This document shows positions 1 to 9,035 of a DNA stretch of 64,000 nucleotides, piece by piece. The DNA is from Saccharomycopsis fibuligera x Saccharomycopsis cf. fibuligera (taxonomy: Eukaryota; Ascomycota; Saccharomycetes; Ascoideales; Saccharomycopsidaceae). Where the stretch lies: assembly GCA_001936135.1 (NCBI GenBank), contig CP012809.1, forward strand, positions 4,079,501 through 4,143,500. Reading direction: 5' to 3'. Within the stretch, counting starts at the first letter, position 1. The number at the start of each line of letters is the position of its first letter. The notes beneath the pieces were generated by a model. It did not search any database, was not told where the DNA came from, and saw nothing but the letters and a program-made list of their open reading frames with translations. The position numbers and the translations under genes are program-made.

Positions 1-771
1 CGAGCGCTGAAAGCCTTGAGAGTTGTGTATCGAAGGCATATTAGCTGCTATTTAATATGAAAAACGCTTTGTTAAAATACCAGCAATAGAGATTTTGATC
101 CACAAAGTGTAACAAAGAAGATGTGGAGAGAAAATATTTGCAGGAGTTTTTTGGTTTTTTTCTAGTATAGATATTTCGGTGTCTGTGAGATTCAAGTCGT
201 TGCTTTTTTTTTATCCGTTTTTTTGTTGTCCTCTTCACGTGAAGGTTCTTTGTGCGGATAGGCATAGTGCAAGAGAAACACACAGCTCATCTCATCATCA
301 CTTGCTTATTCTAATGGTAATTTTTTGTTCACCTTTGCAGCTATTTGTTTCTGAAAGGACTCAGATGTAGCAGGGTATCAGGAGCCAGTGGTGAAGGTTG
401 TCATGTAATTTGACTATGCGATGACAGCAAATAGTAATAACCCCAACGGTATGTATGTCAGACCAGGATTTGCCCCGATCGGAAAAACCATATAGTTTTT
501 AGTAAGACATAATGCCAATGCAAGACATACTATAATTGGTCATTCCAAACACTGCAAAATTATATGAGTGAAAATCTTCAATCCAGTTTGGTTTTAATTT
601 GGTGCTTAGAAACATCCTAAATATATGAGGAATCAAAGGGTGGACCGGAGATTCTTTTCTCCAAGCTTTAACAAAAAAGACTAGCACCCACTACCGGTCA
701 ATGAAGATATACTACATTAATACTATACAATATACATTACAACACCCTATAATAATGGCAGTTAGCTCTTC
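1..771. other. left-edge region, no assignable gene
   Basis: No long reading frame. On the plus strand there are intron-like signals: a TTTGCAG acceptor ending at 340 followed by a nine-codon frame closing at 370, and a 24-codon ATG frame at 421-495 that contains GTATGT after its ninth codon. These could be terminal or initial exons of a gene lying mostly outside the window, but neither can be tied to a family. The 3' end of CMR1 lies just to the right, so 500-771 is probably its downstream flank. Confidence 0.4.
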
Positions 772-2409
772 TCATTGAAAAAGAACACATTTTCCTCTGG
801 CAGTGCCTCCCACTACCCAATTTTCTGTTGGATGGAAAGTGGCCACAGCTGGTACTGCTGTCACATTCGGGTCTTGCAAATGAGCAACTTGTATGCCGCT
901 AGCTGTATAAATATCCAAAGCCTTTTTCATGTTTCCAATGACAAATTTTTCGTATCCGTCTCTTGGATTAATTTGCCATCTTGCCTTCAAGATACTAACC
1001 CACTTCCCGGTACGGCAATTGTGCTTCAAGACATGATTAGGTTTCAATGTATTGGGAATGATTTCTTTAGACTTTTTCTTGGGTTTGTATAAGTGGGTAG
1101 ACTTCCATGAAGAAGTGTCTCCCAAATTCAATATATTAATAGTGTCAGAATACCCATTGCAAACTATATCTCCACTAGAATTCCAGTCGGATATACTGAC
1201 GCTCAATCTGCTAGTAAAAGAGCCATAAGAGTGCAAGCATTCTTCCTCTTCAAATTTTTCGGACCAGGTAGATTTGCTATGTATTTTTCTCAAATCCCAA
1301 ATCTTCAAAGTGCGATCAAGTGATGCAGTAGATATCTGATAGTTTGCCCTCGGATTGATACTGAATCCTCCTATTTTTTTATCGCTCAACCTGTATAGTT
1401 GAATGTCATTGCTAGCTGGTCTTGTTCTAATATCAAACGACCCAAACTGGCCATTTAAGGTGGTAAAGAATATTAAGTTATTGTAATTTGAAGTGGTATT
1501 GGTGGAAATTTGAATATCAGATATTCCAATATCATTGCCATTGTCATCTAAAAGGCCCATGACTTCGGTCGACTTCAACGTTTTCAAATCGGTGCACCGT
1601 ATTGAATTATCATAACTCGCAGTAAAAATGTGATTTGGTGATTTTGGCTCAAATACAATTTTGCAAATTGTTTTCCCATGTAGACTGAACAGAGAAATAG
1701 CAGGATTTTTATCGGTGTCTGACCCGGGATTCCATATTCCAAGGTTTCCAAGTGTATCACCACCAACGATGATTTTCTCTTTTATTGATGGATAGAATTG
1801 AATCATTGTTAGCCTATCAGCGGTAAGCTGTATATCGTTTGGTTTAAACTTTTGGTATATCTTGAGCTTACTGAAGTCCTTTCGTAACTTGTCTACTGAT
1901 TTGTCGTTGGTAGGCTTTTTGGATATTGTTTCATAAAAGTCACCTACCGAGAAGTTATTAGCCAAATGCATGAAATTTTTCAACAAGGCCACAGAGTCAT
2001 CTTCATCTTTTCCATCATCATCCTCAAACTTTAAATTAATATCACTGCTTTTAGAATTTTCTTTGAGAACGTCCAATAGGGATACATTCCCAGGTAGCTT
2101 CATTGCTTTCAACTCCTCAAACTTTTCATTTTCAATCCTTTCTTTCTCAGTTTTGGCAAAAGCTTTGCCGTAATCCTCGGTCTCTTCAATCTTTATGCCT
2201 TGCAAGCGTCTCGACTTCCGAAGCGGTGCAGTTGGTGTCGCTTCTCTGCTTCTTTTCTTTCTGGTTGCTTTCTTTTTTATCTCTGCTTCCGCTTCTTCCT
2301 CTGCCTCTTTTTTAATCTTATTGGATATGGAATCAAGACTGAGCTTCCGCAATAGCTCTTTATTTCTGGCTATATTGACCAATCGCTGCTTCTCTAGCTC
2401 TGAGACCAT
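772..2409 (-). CDS. CMR1: Cmr1 WD40 DNA-damage-associated protein
   Basis: A 545-residue protein of the Cmr1/WDR76 family, nuclear WD40 proteins that bind UV-damaged DNA and chromatin and localise with replication-stress and protein quality-control foci in S. cerevisiae. The N-terminus (ELEKQRLVNIARNKELLRKL) matches the family's conserved opening helix. A Lys/Glu-rich segment and basic motifs follow at about 45-80, and WD repeats fill about residue 200 to the end, with WD-type turns such as KIWDLRK. The frame extends 21 codons upstream to 2472, but the internal ATG at 2409 is chosen because the family N-terminus begins there. MCB-like ACGCG motifs sit about 260 and 720 bp upstream, which would fit G1/S expression (inference). 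Identification is confident from overall pattern; the exact start is slightly less sure. Confidence 0.9.
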   Translation of the reverse strand: MVSELEKQRLVNIARNKELLRKLSLDSISNKIKKEAEEEAEAEIKKKATRKKRSREATPTAPLRKSRRLQGIKIEETEDYGKAFAKTEKERIENEKFEELKAMKLPGNVSLLDVLKENSKSSDINLKFEDDDGKDEDDSVALLKNFMHLANNFSVGDFYETISKKPTNDKSVDKLRKDFSKLKIYQKFKPNDIQLTADRLTMIQFYPSIKEKIIVGGDTLGNLGIWNPGSDTDKNPAISLFSLHGKTICKIVFEPKSPNHIFTASYDNSIRCTDLKTLKSTEVMGLLDDNGNDIGISDIQISTNTTSNYNNLIFFTTLNGQFGSFDIRTRPASNDIQLYRLSDKKIGGFSINPRANYQISTASLDRTLKIWDLRKIHSKSTWSEKFEEEECLHSYGSFTSRLSVSISDWNSSGDIVCNGYSDTINILNLGDTSSWKSTHLYKPKKKSKEIIPNTLKPNHVLKHNCRTGKWVSILKARWQINPRDGYEKFVIGNMKKALDIYTASGIQVAHLQDPNVTAVPAVATFHPTENWVVGGTARGKCVLFQ

Positions 2410-5111
2410 TTTAAAACGACTGCTATTTTTGTGTATGCGTGGTGGAGCCGGTAATAGATATATGGAAACCAAATCAACAAATCTATCATTAAAAATAAAA
2501 TGAAAGATAATATTTCAAATTGCGATGGATCATCAATATTCCCCTTTATTAATGAGATATAAAAGGGCTTTCACATGATCTTTTCTCTCATAAAAATTAT
2601 ATCTGCAGTCATATCAAACAGCAACTTTGGAAAAGTTAATCAGCCGGGTATTTAAATATATCGATACGCGACGCGCTTGACATTTTATTTTTCAGAATGC
2701 TCCTCTATGTTTATTAAAACTTCTTGCTTTTGCACAGTAGTCGATATTGACATCCGCAAGCAACTATCGTTCATATTATGTTGAATATAAACAATAAGTG
2801 CTTTGCATCTTGTTAATACATTTTGCAATATACTAGATAACCATTTTTGAAGATCATCCCTCTAAGTTTTGTTGGGAATAAGGCTCTGGTCAAGCTCCTA
2901 GTTCTACACTTATGTTTCTGTACAGCAATACTTTTAATGTATGTGTTCATCAATGCGTAGACAGAACTATAATCAACAACTTCTGCTTTAGTTGTTAATC
3001 AAAAGCCAACAGTACGTATGGTATACAATTCCTAAAAAAAAAAAAAAGTACTATTTCTGATTTCACATGTTTTCATTTTGTCTGTCGCATAAAATATATT
3101 TTAGCTTGATGCAAGCCCCTGACGTCGACGCGTGACGCGATGACCACAAAACTATCGGAGTCACTTATCGCCACCACGGGGTATTTAAGCGCAACGATTT
3201 TCTCTTCTATATCTTAACTTTAGTTTTGTGTCGTTTGTTGGTGGCAATGTCACAAATATAAACTGCTGTTTGTACCGACAGCTTAAGTGTCTATTGTTAC
3301 CACAAAAATGATCATGCGTTAATGTATGGAGTTTTGCTATTTTAGTTTTAATATTTTTTTAATAGGCTTCAAATAATGCCTTCTATCAACATTCAAATAA
3401 CATTGACTCTTCTTGTTTTTGATAGATGCAATTCGGAGATTTATGGGCTTTAAGCTTTAAATAGTTTTTGGAATGTCTTTTATGAATTTTCAAATATGCG
3501 CATAGTGAGAAGTGAGAGTTGAAATTGATTCTTTATTTGGGCAGCTGTACCTTATTTAGGACGGCAGAGATTAAATTTGTATGATTGTTATTGTCATGTA
3601 TACAGCTTAAATTCACTGCTGGTCTTAGTCTTGTCCAGTGAGTGCCATCATCACTATATACACCTCAAAAGTACACAACATAGCATGACAATAATAAAGG
3701 TATGACTGCTGGGCTAGTAGAGGAAAGAGATTTTTTTGGCGAGAATTTTGCAGTTGTCTTTACCCTTATTTGCCAATAATATAATAAGCTACAAGTGACT
3801 TGTGCTCTCTATCCATAAAGCTACCATCATTGTTTTTCTTACATGAGCACTCACCGTGAATTGTTTTTTCTTGAAGGCTGAAATCTCAACGAAAATTTTT
3901 CAGAAAATATTTTTCTTTTTTGAGCAGTCACTTGCCATGAATATTGCTACTCACAAAAGTTTCTTTCCAGACTTTTGATAATCAAGTTCAACCAATGTAC
4001 ACGGATTAGATGCACAAGATCAATTCTCAAAACTCAACTTATCGAGTATCACAAGCGCATTTGTTTTGTGAACTGTTGTTTGATGAACTAAATTGTTCAT
4101 ACACATACTTGTAGGACCAGAGCGCTTATAGGCATTATTGACAGTGGAAATGTATAGAGAGATCAGCCTTATATCAAGATAGGCTATTCTTATTCGGTCA
4201 ACTCCCAATCAGATTACCAACTATTGATGTCTAATATAACAGTTTTCCTAGCCCTTTCCCATCACAATGAGTTAAATGTTTTTGTGGTAGTGAATGGAAA
4301 TAAATTTATAAAAAACTTTTCAGTTCAGTCAAGCAATTATGAATCCATATTGCACAGTATGCATATATTAATTTATTCACTGCAATGCTATATCTCAAGT
4401 TTGAAACTGTGCAATTTTAATGATGGAATTTTCTCTAAGCTCCAAAATTTTGTCTTCAACAATGCGTAATTTTTTACATCATTGCTGCTTTCTCACATCA
4501 AACAGGTTTCCAAAGTACATCATGTCCACGAAGGTGTAGTTCAACATTTTCATCAATCAATGCAGTTTTTGAAACGGCACCACATTTAAATTGTTCATTG
4601 CTGAAGTTTGTTTGCTAGCTACATTTTTGCATGTTTATCTGCCAAAATTATGAGTCTTGCACTGTAGGGCGTCTAATATGAGAGGGACGGGGAAAGTTTG
4701 GGTTTTTTTCGTGGGATCTGAGGGTTTGAGGGTTTGTCTTTAGTTGAGATATTACTGAACCGTGGCCTATGTATTTTATACACTTGGGTTTCTGTGGGCT
4801 CTTTTGAGGGATCTGGGGGATTTGGTTGGGTTTTAGGATTAAAAATTACACTGTGTCTCACTTGATCTACAAACGTATCATTATATTAGTCAAACGTATT
4901 TTGGAAAGCCCGGATACGTTCCCAGTGCTGGAGAAAGCGCTCTTTCCTACGCTCAAAATGTTGATATCTTTTTGTGCGTATATGTATGCAAGATATAATT
5001 GTAATAGATGTCGCTTTTTAATTAATATTTATCATTGTATTTTTGTAAATTATTTTACTTTTTGATGGCCACAGGGTACTGCTTATTCGAAGGCCGTAAT
5101 CCAAAAAATAA
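2410..5111. other. 2.7-kb intergenic region with MCB-like promoter motifs
   Basis: No convincing reading frame over 2.7 kb. Noted content: ACGCGACGCGC at 2666-2676 next to a TATTTAAATATA tract, a 26-bp cluster at 3120-3145 holding TGACGTCG, ACGCGT and TGACGCGA, and a TATTTAAG box at 3183-3190. The first motif suits the CMR1 promoter. The second has a TATA-like element on its plus-strand side with no protein gene downstream, so an untranslated transcript is possible. I see no recognisable snRNA, snoRNA, SRP or RNase P signature here. Confidence 0.4.
3120..3190 (+). promoter_or_regulatory. MCB/CRE-like cluster with TATA-like box
   Basis: TGACGTCGACGCGTGACGCG at 3120-3139 carries an exact MCB core (ACGCGT, 3128-3133) and flanking CRE-like half-sites, followed 40-50 bp later by a TATTTAAG box. 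The order suggests a plus-strand promoter. No protein gene follows on that strand for several kb, so either the motifs serve CMR1 at a distance or they drive a noncoding RNA. Confidence 0.35.
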
Positions 5112-5226
5112 TGGACGCGATGAGGTTCGAACTCATGCCTCTTTCGAGACTCGATTGCTCAGCTGTTTTAGCTGCAAGAGATTTTACTCTTGAGTCGAGC
5201 GCCTTAGACCACTCGGCCACACGTCC
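5112..5226 (-). tRNA. tRNA-Leu(CAA) with 33-nt intron
   Basis: Minus-strand cloverleaf: acceptor GGACGTG pairs with CGCGTCC (one G-U), discriminator A at 5112. The D-arm has the GGCCGAGTGGTCTAAGG form typical of class II tRNAs, the anticodon stem is CTCGA/TCGAG with loop CTCAAGA (anticodon CAA), a long variable arm follows, and the T-arm is ATGAG-TTCGAAC-CTCAT. The interruption after position 37 gives a 33-nt intron (about 5156-5188) and an 82-nt mature tRNA. Intron-bearing tRNA-Leu(CAA) is also known in S. cerevisiae. A short T-run just 3' of the gene (T6 on the minus strand) is a plausible Pol III terminator. It decodes UUG. Confidence 0.93.
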
Positions 5227-5308
5227 AATTTTTTTCTTTGTTGTGTTTATAAGAGGTAGGTGTCTACTAAGTACTTTCAAACGCGTATTGTTCGAGAATA
5301 TACACACA

Positions 5309-5694
5309 TCGGAGTCGAGAAGTTCAAATTCCAAGGTTAGGAATGTAAGTGGTGCTCCGAAGATTTATCATGTAAAAACCACAAACAACAGTCATGTGAA
5401 GATGCAATCAACAAACAAACGGAGCACTTTTTGGTTAAACGTGTAGTGGCACAAGCATTATGGAAAAAGTTACATATAAATAAGGAATTGAGCTGGGACA
5501 GCCTCATCCTTCCATCCAGCGATACACGAGAATTAATCCAGGTCGACAACTACTTGATATTTCAAAAGAAATACTCCTGCCTACGGAAAGATAAGGACTT
5601 TGATTGGAAAACCATTACAATCTCTAGTCTTGTTTACTACATCACCACGGTAATGAATTAGATAACACATCAGTGTTATCTTAGTGAGTGGAAG
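5309..5694 (+). mobile_element. LINE-like 3' fragment, copy A, upstream of tRNA-Leu
   Basis: This 382-bp block (5309-5690, similarity fading by 5694) is about 95% identical, without indels, to 37151-37532. In the better-preserved copy it encodes the C-terminus of a reverse-transcriptase-type protein with a C-x2-C ... H-x4-C knuckle and the CPxAxxLW context seen in zf-RVT domains of non-LTR retrotransposons. In this copy the same frame is interrupted near its start and the last Cys is replaced, so it is a relic. It begins 82 bp 5' of the tRNA-Leu gene and points away from it. It ends with a perfect 8-bp hairpin (5661-5680). No poly(A) tail or clear target-site duplication is visible. The family name is inferred from the motif only. 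Confidence 0.6.
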
Positions 5695-6377
5695 ATGGTA
5701 TTGAAGTGAGACCTTTTTCTTTTTATCCGTAGACAGCAAAACAATAACCTTCAAAAACCGAAAATAAGAGTGATTTTAGTTTTGACTTTGAGAGTCTTTT
5801 GAAAGGACAAACGCGGTGTTTCACTCTATTTGGTTTTGCATACTGTTTAGTGAAGCTCAGCGACGCAGTAGTGCGCGCTTTTTCCAGCAACTTTAAAACT
5901 CTCTCTTTAGTTTTTTGCAAAGTGTGAAAAAGTTGACTCGACTCGAGACACATTCTGCAAATATTAGGCCGCCTTGCTTTCTTGGTCTTTTGGGGCTAAT
6001 AATAGCAGTCAACAGCACAAGAATAGTTGCGGCTTACGGTGAACCTTTTTGAAAAAGAATTGCTGGCGAGCATCAAACATGAATGTTGTGATCTTCGCGT
6101 GTATTCACGAAAGACGAAAGTGGCTAACATGGCACAACCGACTGACGATAGAAAGTTCATGCGAACAGCGGAGGTGTGGTGTGCGTGTGTGTGTGTGTTT
6201 GTTTTGTCTGATACTACTTTTAGGTTTTTGCTATCAGTTAGTGGGGTGTTAACCGAAACTTCTTATGCAAGAAATCTCATAATGTAAGGAAAAGTAAGGT
6301 AAACAATAAAAAACTTTCAATTTTTCATTAATTTGACCTGGGTCTAGCAGGCGGTGTCTATCAGACATCAACCAGGG

Positions 6378-6378
<1 letters not shown>

Positions 6379-6416
<38 letters not shown>
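6379..6416. repeat. (TA)19 microsatellite
   Basis: Uninterrupted TA dinucleotides over 38 bp in intergenic DNA. Confidence 0.97.
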
Positions 6417-6418
<2 letters not shown>

Positions 6419-7380
6419 AAACATCAAGTAACACTATGGCACTATAATAATTATGCGGCTACAGTCTACACCGAAACCTAAAAAACTAAATGTTTTGAAA
6501 GGCGCTTTTTCTCAGTGTTTTCTTTCTCTCTGTTGCTGATGCGTTCCCCAGGCAATATATACTGCCGGCGCCGTAATTATAACTTGGCTGAGCAAACTGT
6601 ATATAGCTTCCAATTGAGAATTGCTAAATCGATCCACAAGTGCAGCAGAGCACACACAAGATTGAAAAAAAAAAAAAAAAAATAAAAAAAAAAAAAATTG
6701 GCTCCTTGTTGTATAGGTTCCGAAGTCATGAAAAACTGCGGTTTTGATATGTTGTACCAAGAAGCGCTTCGCAGGACTTCTGAACGGGGTCGCTCCCCTG
6801 CTGGTAGTGACATTGCAGAGACGAGACTAATGCACTCAGGATAGCCGAATTCAAATGCTATTATTTTATATTATATGCGTCCAAAAAAGCAAAAGTTACG
6901 ACTTTGTCTTTGTTTTCTCTTACCTATAGGGAAACAATCGCAGTTGGTGGGTTACGTCCCACTGGGATTGCAGCGTAATGAATTGAAAGCGGGCAGCATT
7001 AATATTGAAGAAACAAAGAGTGACAGGCGATAATAACGCAATATAAATTAGCGGTGGCTAACGAAGACCGGAGGCGACGCGAGGCGAGGCGACGCGAGAC
7101 AGTTGCTACAAAAAAAGGTGAAGCAAAGAGAATAAAGCCGAGGTTCTTATAGAATGTCGAACTAACACTCCAACGGGGGTGGGCCAAATCATCAGCTTGA
7201 ACGAAACATTGGCAGTGGTGTGCGATGGGGCTTTTTATTCAATAATAATTCATGCAAGCAACGAACGAGCAAGGACAAGGTATCCATGCACGGAGAGTGA
7301 CAGAGTAGAACTCTTTCTTTTTTCAACTTGAAGCAGAGCCGATCGACTCGAGTAATTTGTGCGTAAATTGTTGTTTTTGT

Positions 7381-7423
<43 letters not shown>
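7381..7423. repeat. TGC/GCA trinucleotide repeat
   Basis: About fourteen TGC units with a single interruption near 7388-7390. It lies in noncoding DNA far upstream of the cyclin gene; the frames that cross it only give poly-Ser or poly-Ala. Confidence 0.9.
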
Positions 7424-8105
7424 AATACAATTGTCCATCTCCACCTGGGTATCCAGACAAGGGACACTTACACCTAGACCTTGGCTTACACTCAAAGTCA
7501 AGCTCCAGCTGGAACCTTAACCCAGGCAATCAATCAGTAATAGGGCCATCGGCAACATGGACTGCAGACTAGCTGGGCATGGGATTCGCTAATTTTACAC
7601 TGTGCGTAGAAATATAACGGAGCACTGTTGGCGGCCGCACCATTGGCAGCTGCCGAGTTTTTTATTTTTTTTATTTCTTCTTCTTTCTTTTGACTTGGGG
7701 CGGCACAGAGAACAGTTGCAGATTGATGGTTGATATGATAATTAAAAGGTGATTACAGCAGTTGATTAACGATTGTGAGTTGACGCGCCGTGCGGTGTTA
7801 ATGTTCATGGACACACAAACACCCTCTGTTCCGCAGAGCGCAAAGGAACACCCCGTGGATTGCCCGATACGGTAATATATAAACACACGTCATTTAAGCT
7901 TCAGAGAGAGCTCTGATACGGGAGAGAAAGAGAGAATGAATGTCTTCTGGATGTTGTTTTCACAATATATAGCCTGCTTTACCTCTAACCCTAATCTAAT
8001 TTGCTTCTCTATCTCTTTTTTAATCGATTCCACTTCTGTTTACCTTTTTTTTTTTCTTTTTCTTTTTTTTTTTTTATTTGTTTGGCGTGGTTGTGTTGCG
8101 GTATG

Positions 8106-8587
8106 CTATTTTATTTTTTCCTTCTTACGTTATTTTTGACTCGTTTCCACTCCGCGGCAACTCGCCTTCCATTTCATCCAACCCATCCTGTCCTGTCCTG
8201 TCCTGTCCCATCCCATCCTCCTCTTTAGAGAGTCCCAAGCCTCATTGCCTAAAAACCATATCCAATCCACATTTTCACCTCTTATCCACTCTTCCTGCTT
8301 TCTTTCTTTCTTTCTTTCTTCCTTTCTTCCTTCCTTCCTTTTCTCTCTTCTTTTCACCTCTTCCTTAGCTTTCACCGCCCGCTCATCCTTGGTCTTCTCA
8401 TCTGTGGCATCTGTCTTTGAAGCCAAAGCCCATCCAACTTGCCTACCAAGGAAGTCGTATCTGAGAAGCAAAAAAAAAAAAAAAAGATAAAAGACAACAA
8501 GGTGGATTCAGATTTAGAGACCCGGAAAAATACTTTAATACAAAAAGAGAACAATCAAACAACTACCGTTACCGTTGATTGTTCTAA

Positions 8588-8633
<46 letters not shown>

Positions 8634-9035
8634 ATTTGCCGCCGCTGGGATTCCCGATATCAAAAAGAAGCCCAAAAAAAAAAAAAAAAAAAAAAAGAGA
8701 GGTACTGCAAAGCAGGCCAATAGATCTTTGAGAATTCTCGTCGAGCAAGTAACAGATTGCATCTTATCTTTTGTTTTTGTTTGTATAGCAGAATTCAGCG
8801 GTGTTGTGCTTTCAAATATCTCCTACTATCGTTGTTGGGGTGAGACTTCCGTTCCTCGTCCTTTGGGCTTCGTTTTACATCCCCATTCACTATCTATTGA
8901 ATCATCCTTTCTGGTCCCTGGGCGCCTAAAAATTACTGCCTTTTGTATCACTCACATCATTCGCCAATCCTCCCACCCACATCATTAAACAAAGGACCTG
9001 CCATCCTCTTTTAAAGTAACCCAACCTATCTCCAA
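8106..9035 (+). promoter_or_regulatory. long ATG-free, pyrimidine-rich leader of the cyclin gene
   Basis: Reading base by base, no ATG occurs between the one at 8103-8105 and the cyclin start at 9036. The tract is rich in C and T on the plus strand, with repeated TCCTG units near 8187-8207, CTTT and CCTT runs at 8297-8350, a (CT)n run at 8592-8628 and a 23-A run at 8674-8696. Lack of upstream start codons over about 930 nt is what a long, scanned 5' leader would look like. That it is transcribed is inference. Confidence 0.55.
8592..8628. repeat. (CT)n microsatellite
   Basis: An alternating CT run of about 37 bp inside the presumed cyclin leader, giving a long polypyrimidine stretch on the sense strand. 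Confidence 0.95.

Larger units (their letters stand above)
5691..9035. other. 3.3-kb region upstream of the cyclin gene
   Basis: No recognisable protein gene. It holds (TA)19 at 6379-6416, an A-rich stretch at about 6664-6697, a CTG-type trinucleotide run at 7381-7423 and pyrimidine tracts from about 8040 onward. The right-hand 930 bases form the ATG-free leader of the cyclin gene (separate entry). Short frames in this stretch read through low-complexity DNA and are not supported. Confidence 0.5.

Noticed and set aside
421-495. 24-codon frame with an internal GTATGT, a possible first exon
   Set aside because: No branch point or second exon was found before CMR1; kept only as a note in the left-edge entry.
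8130-8471. 113-codon Lys/Glu-rich minus-strand frame
   Set aside because: It is the reverse complement of the pyrimidine tracts in the cyclin leader; low complexity only.
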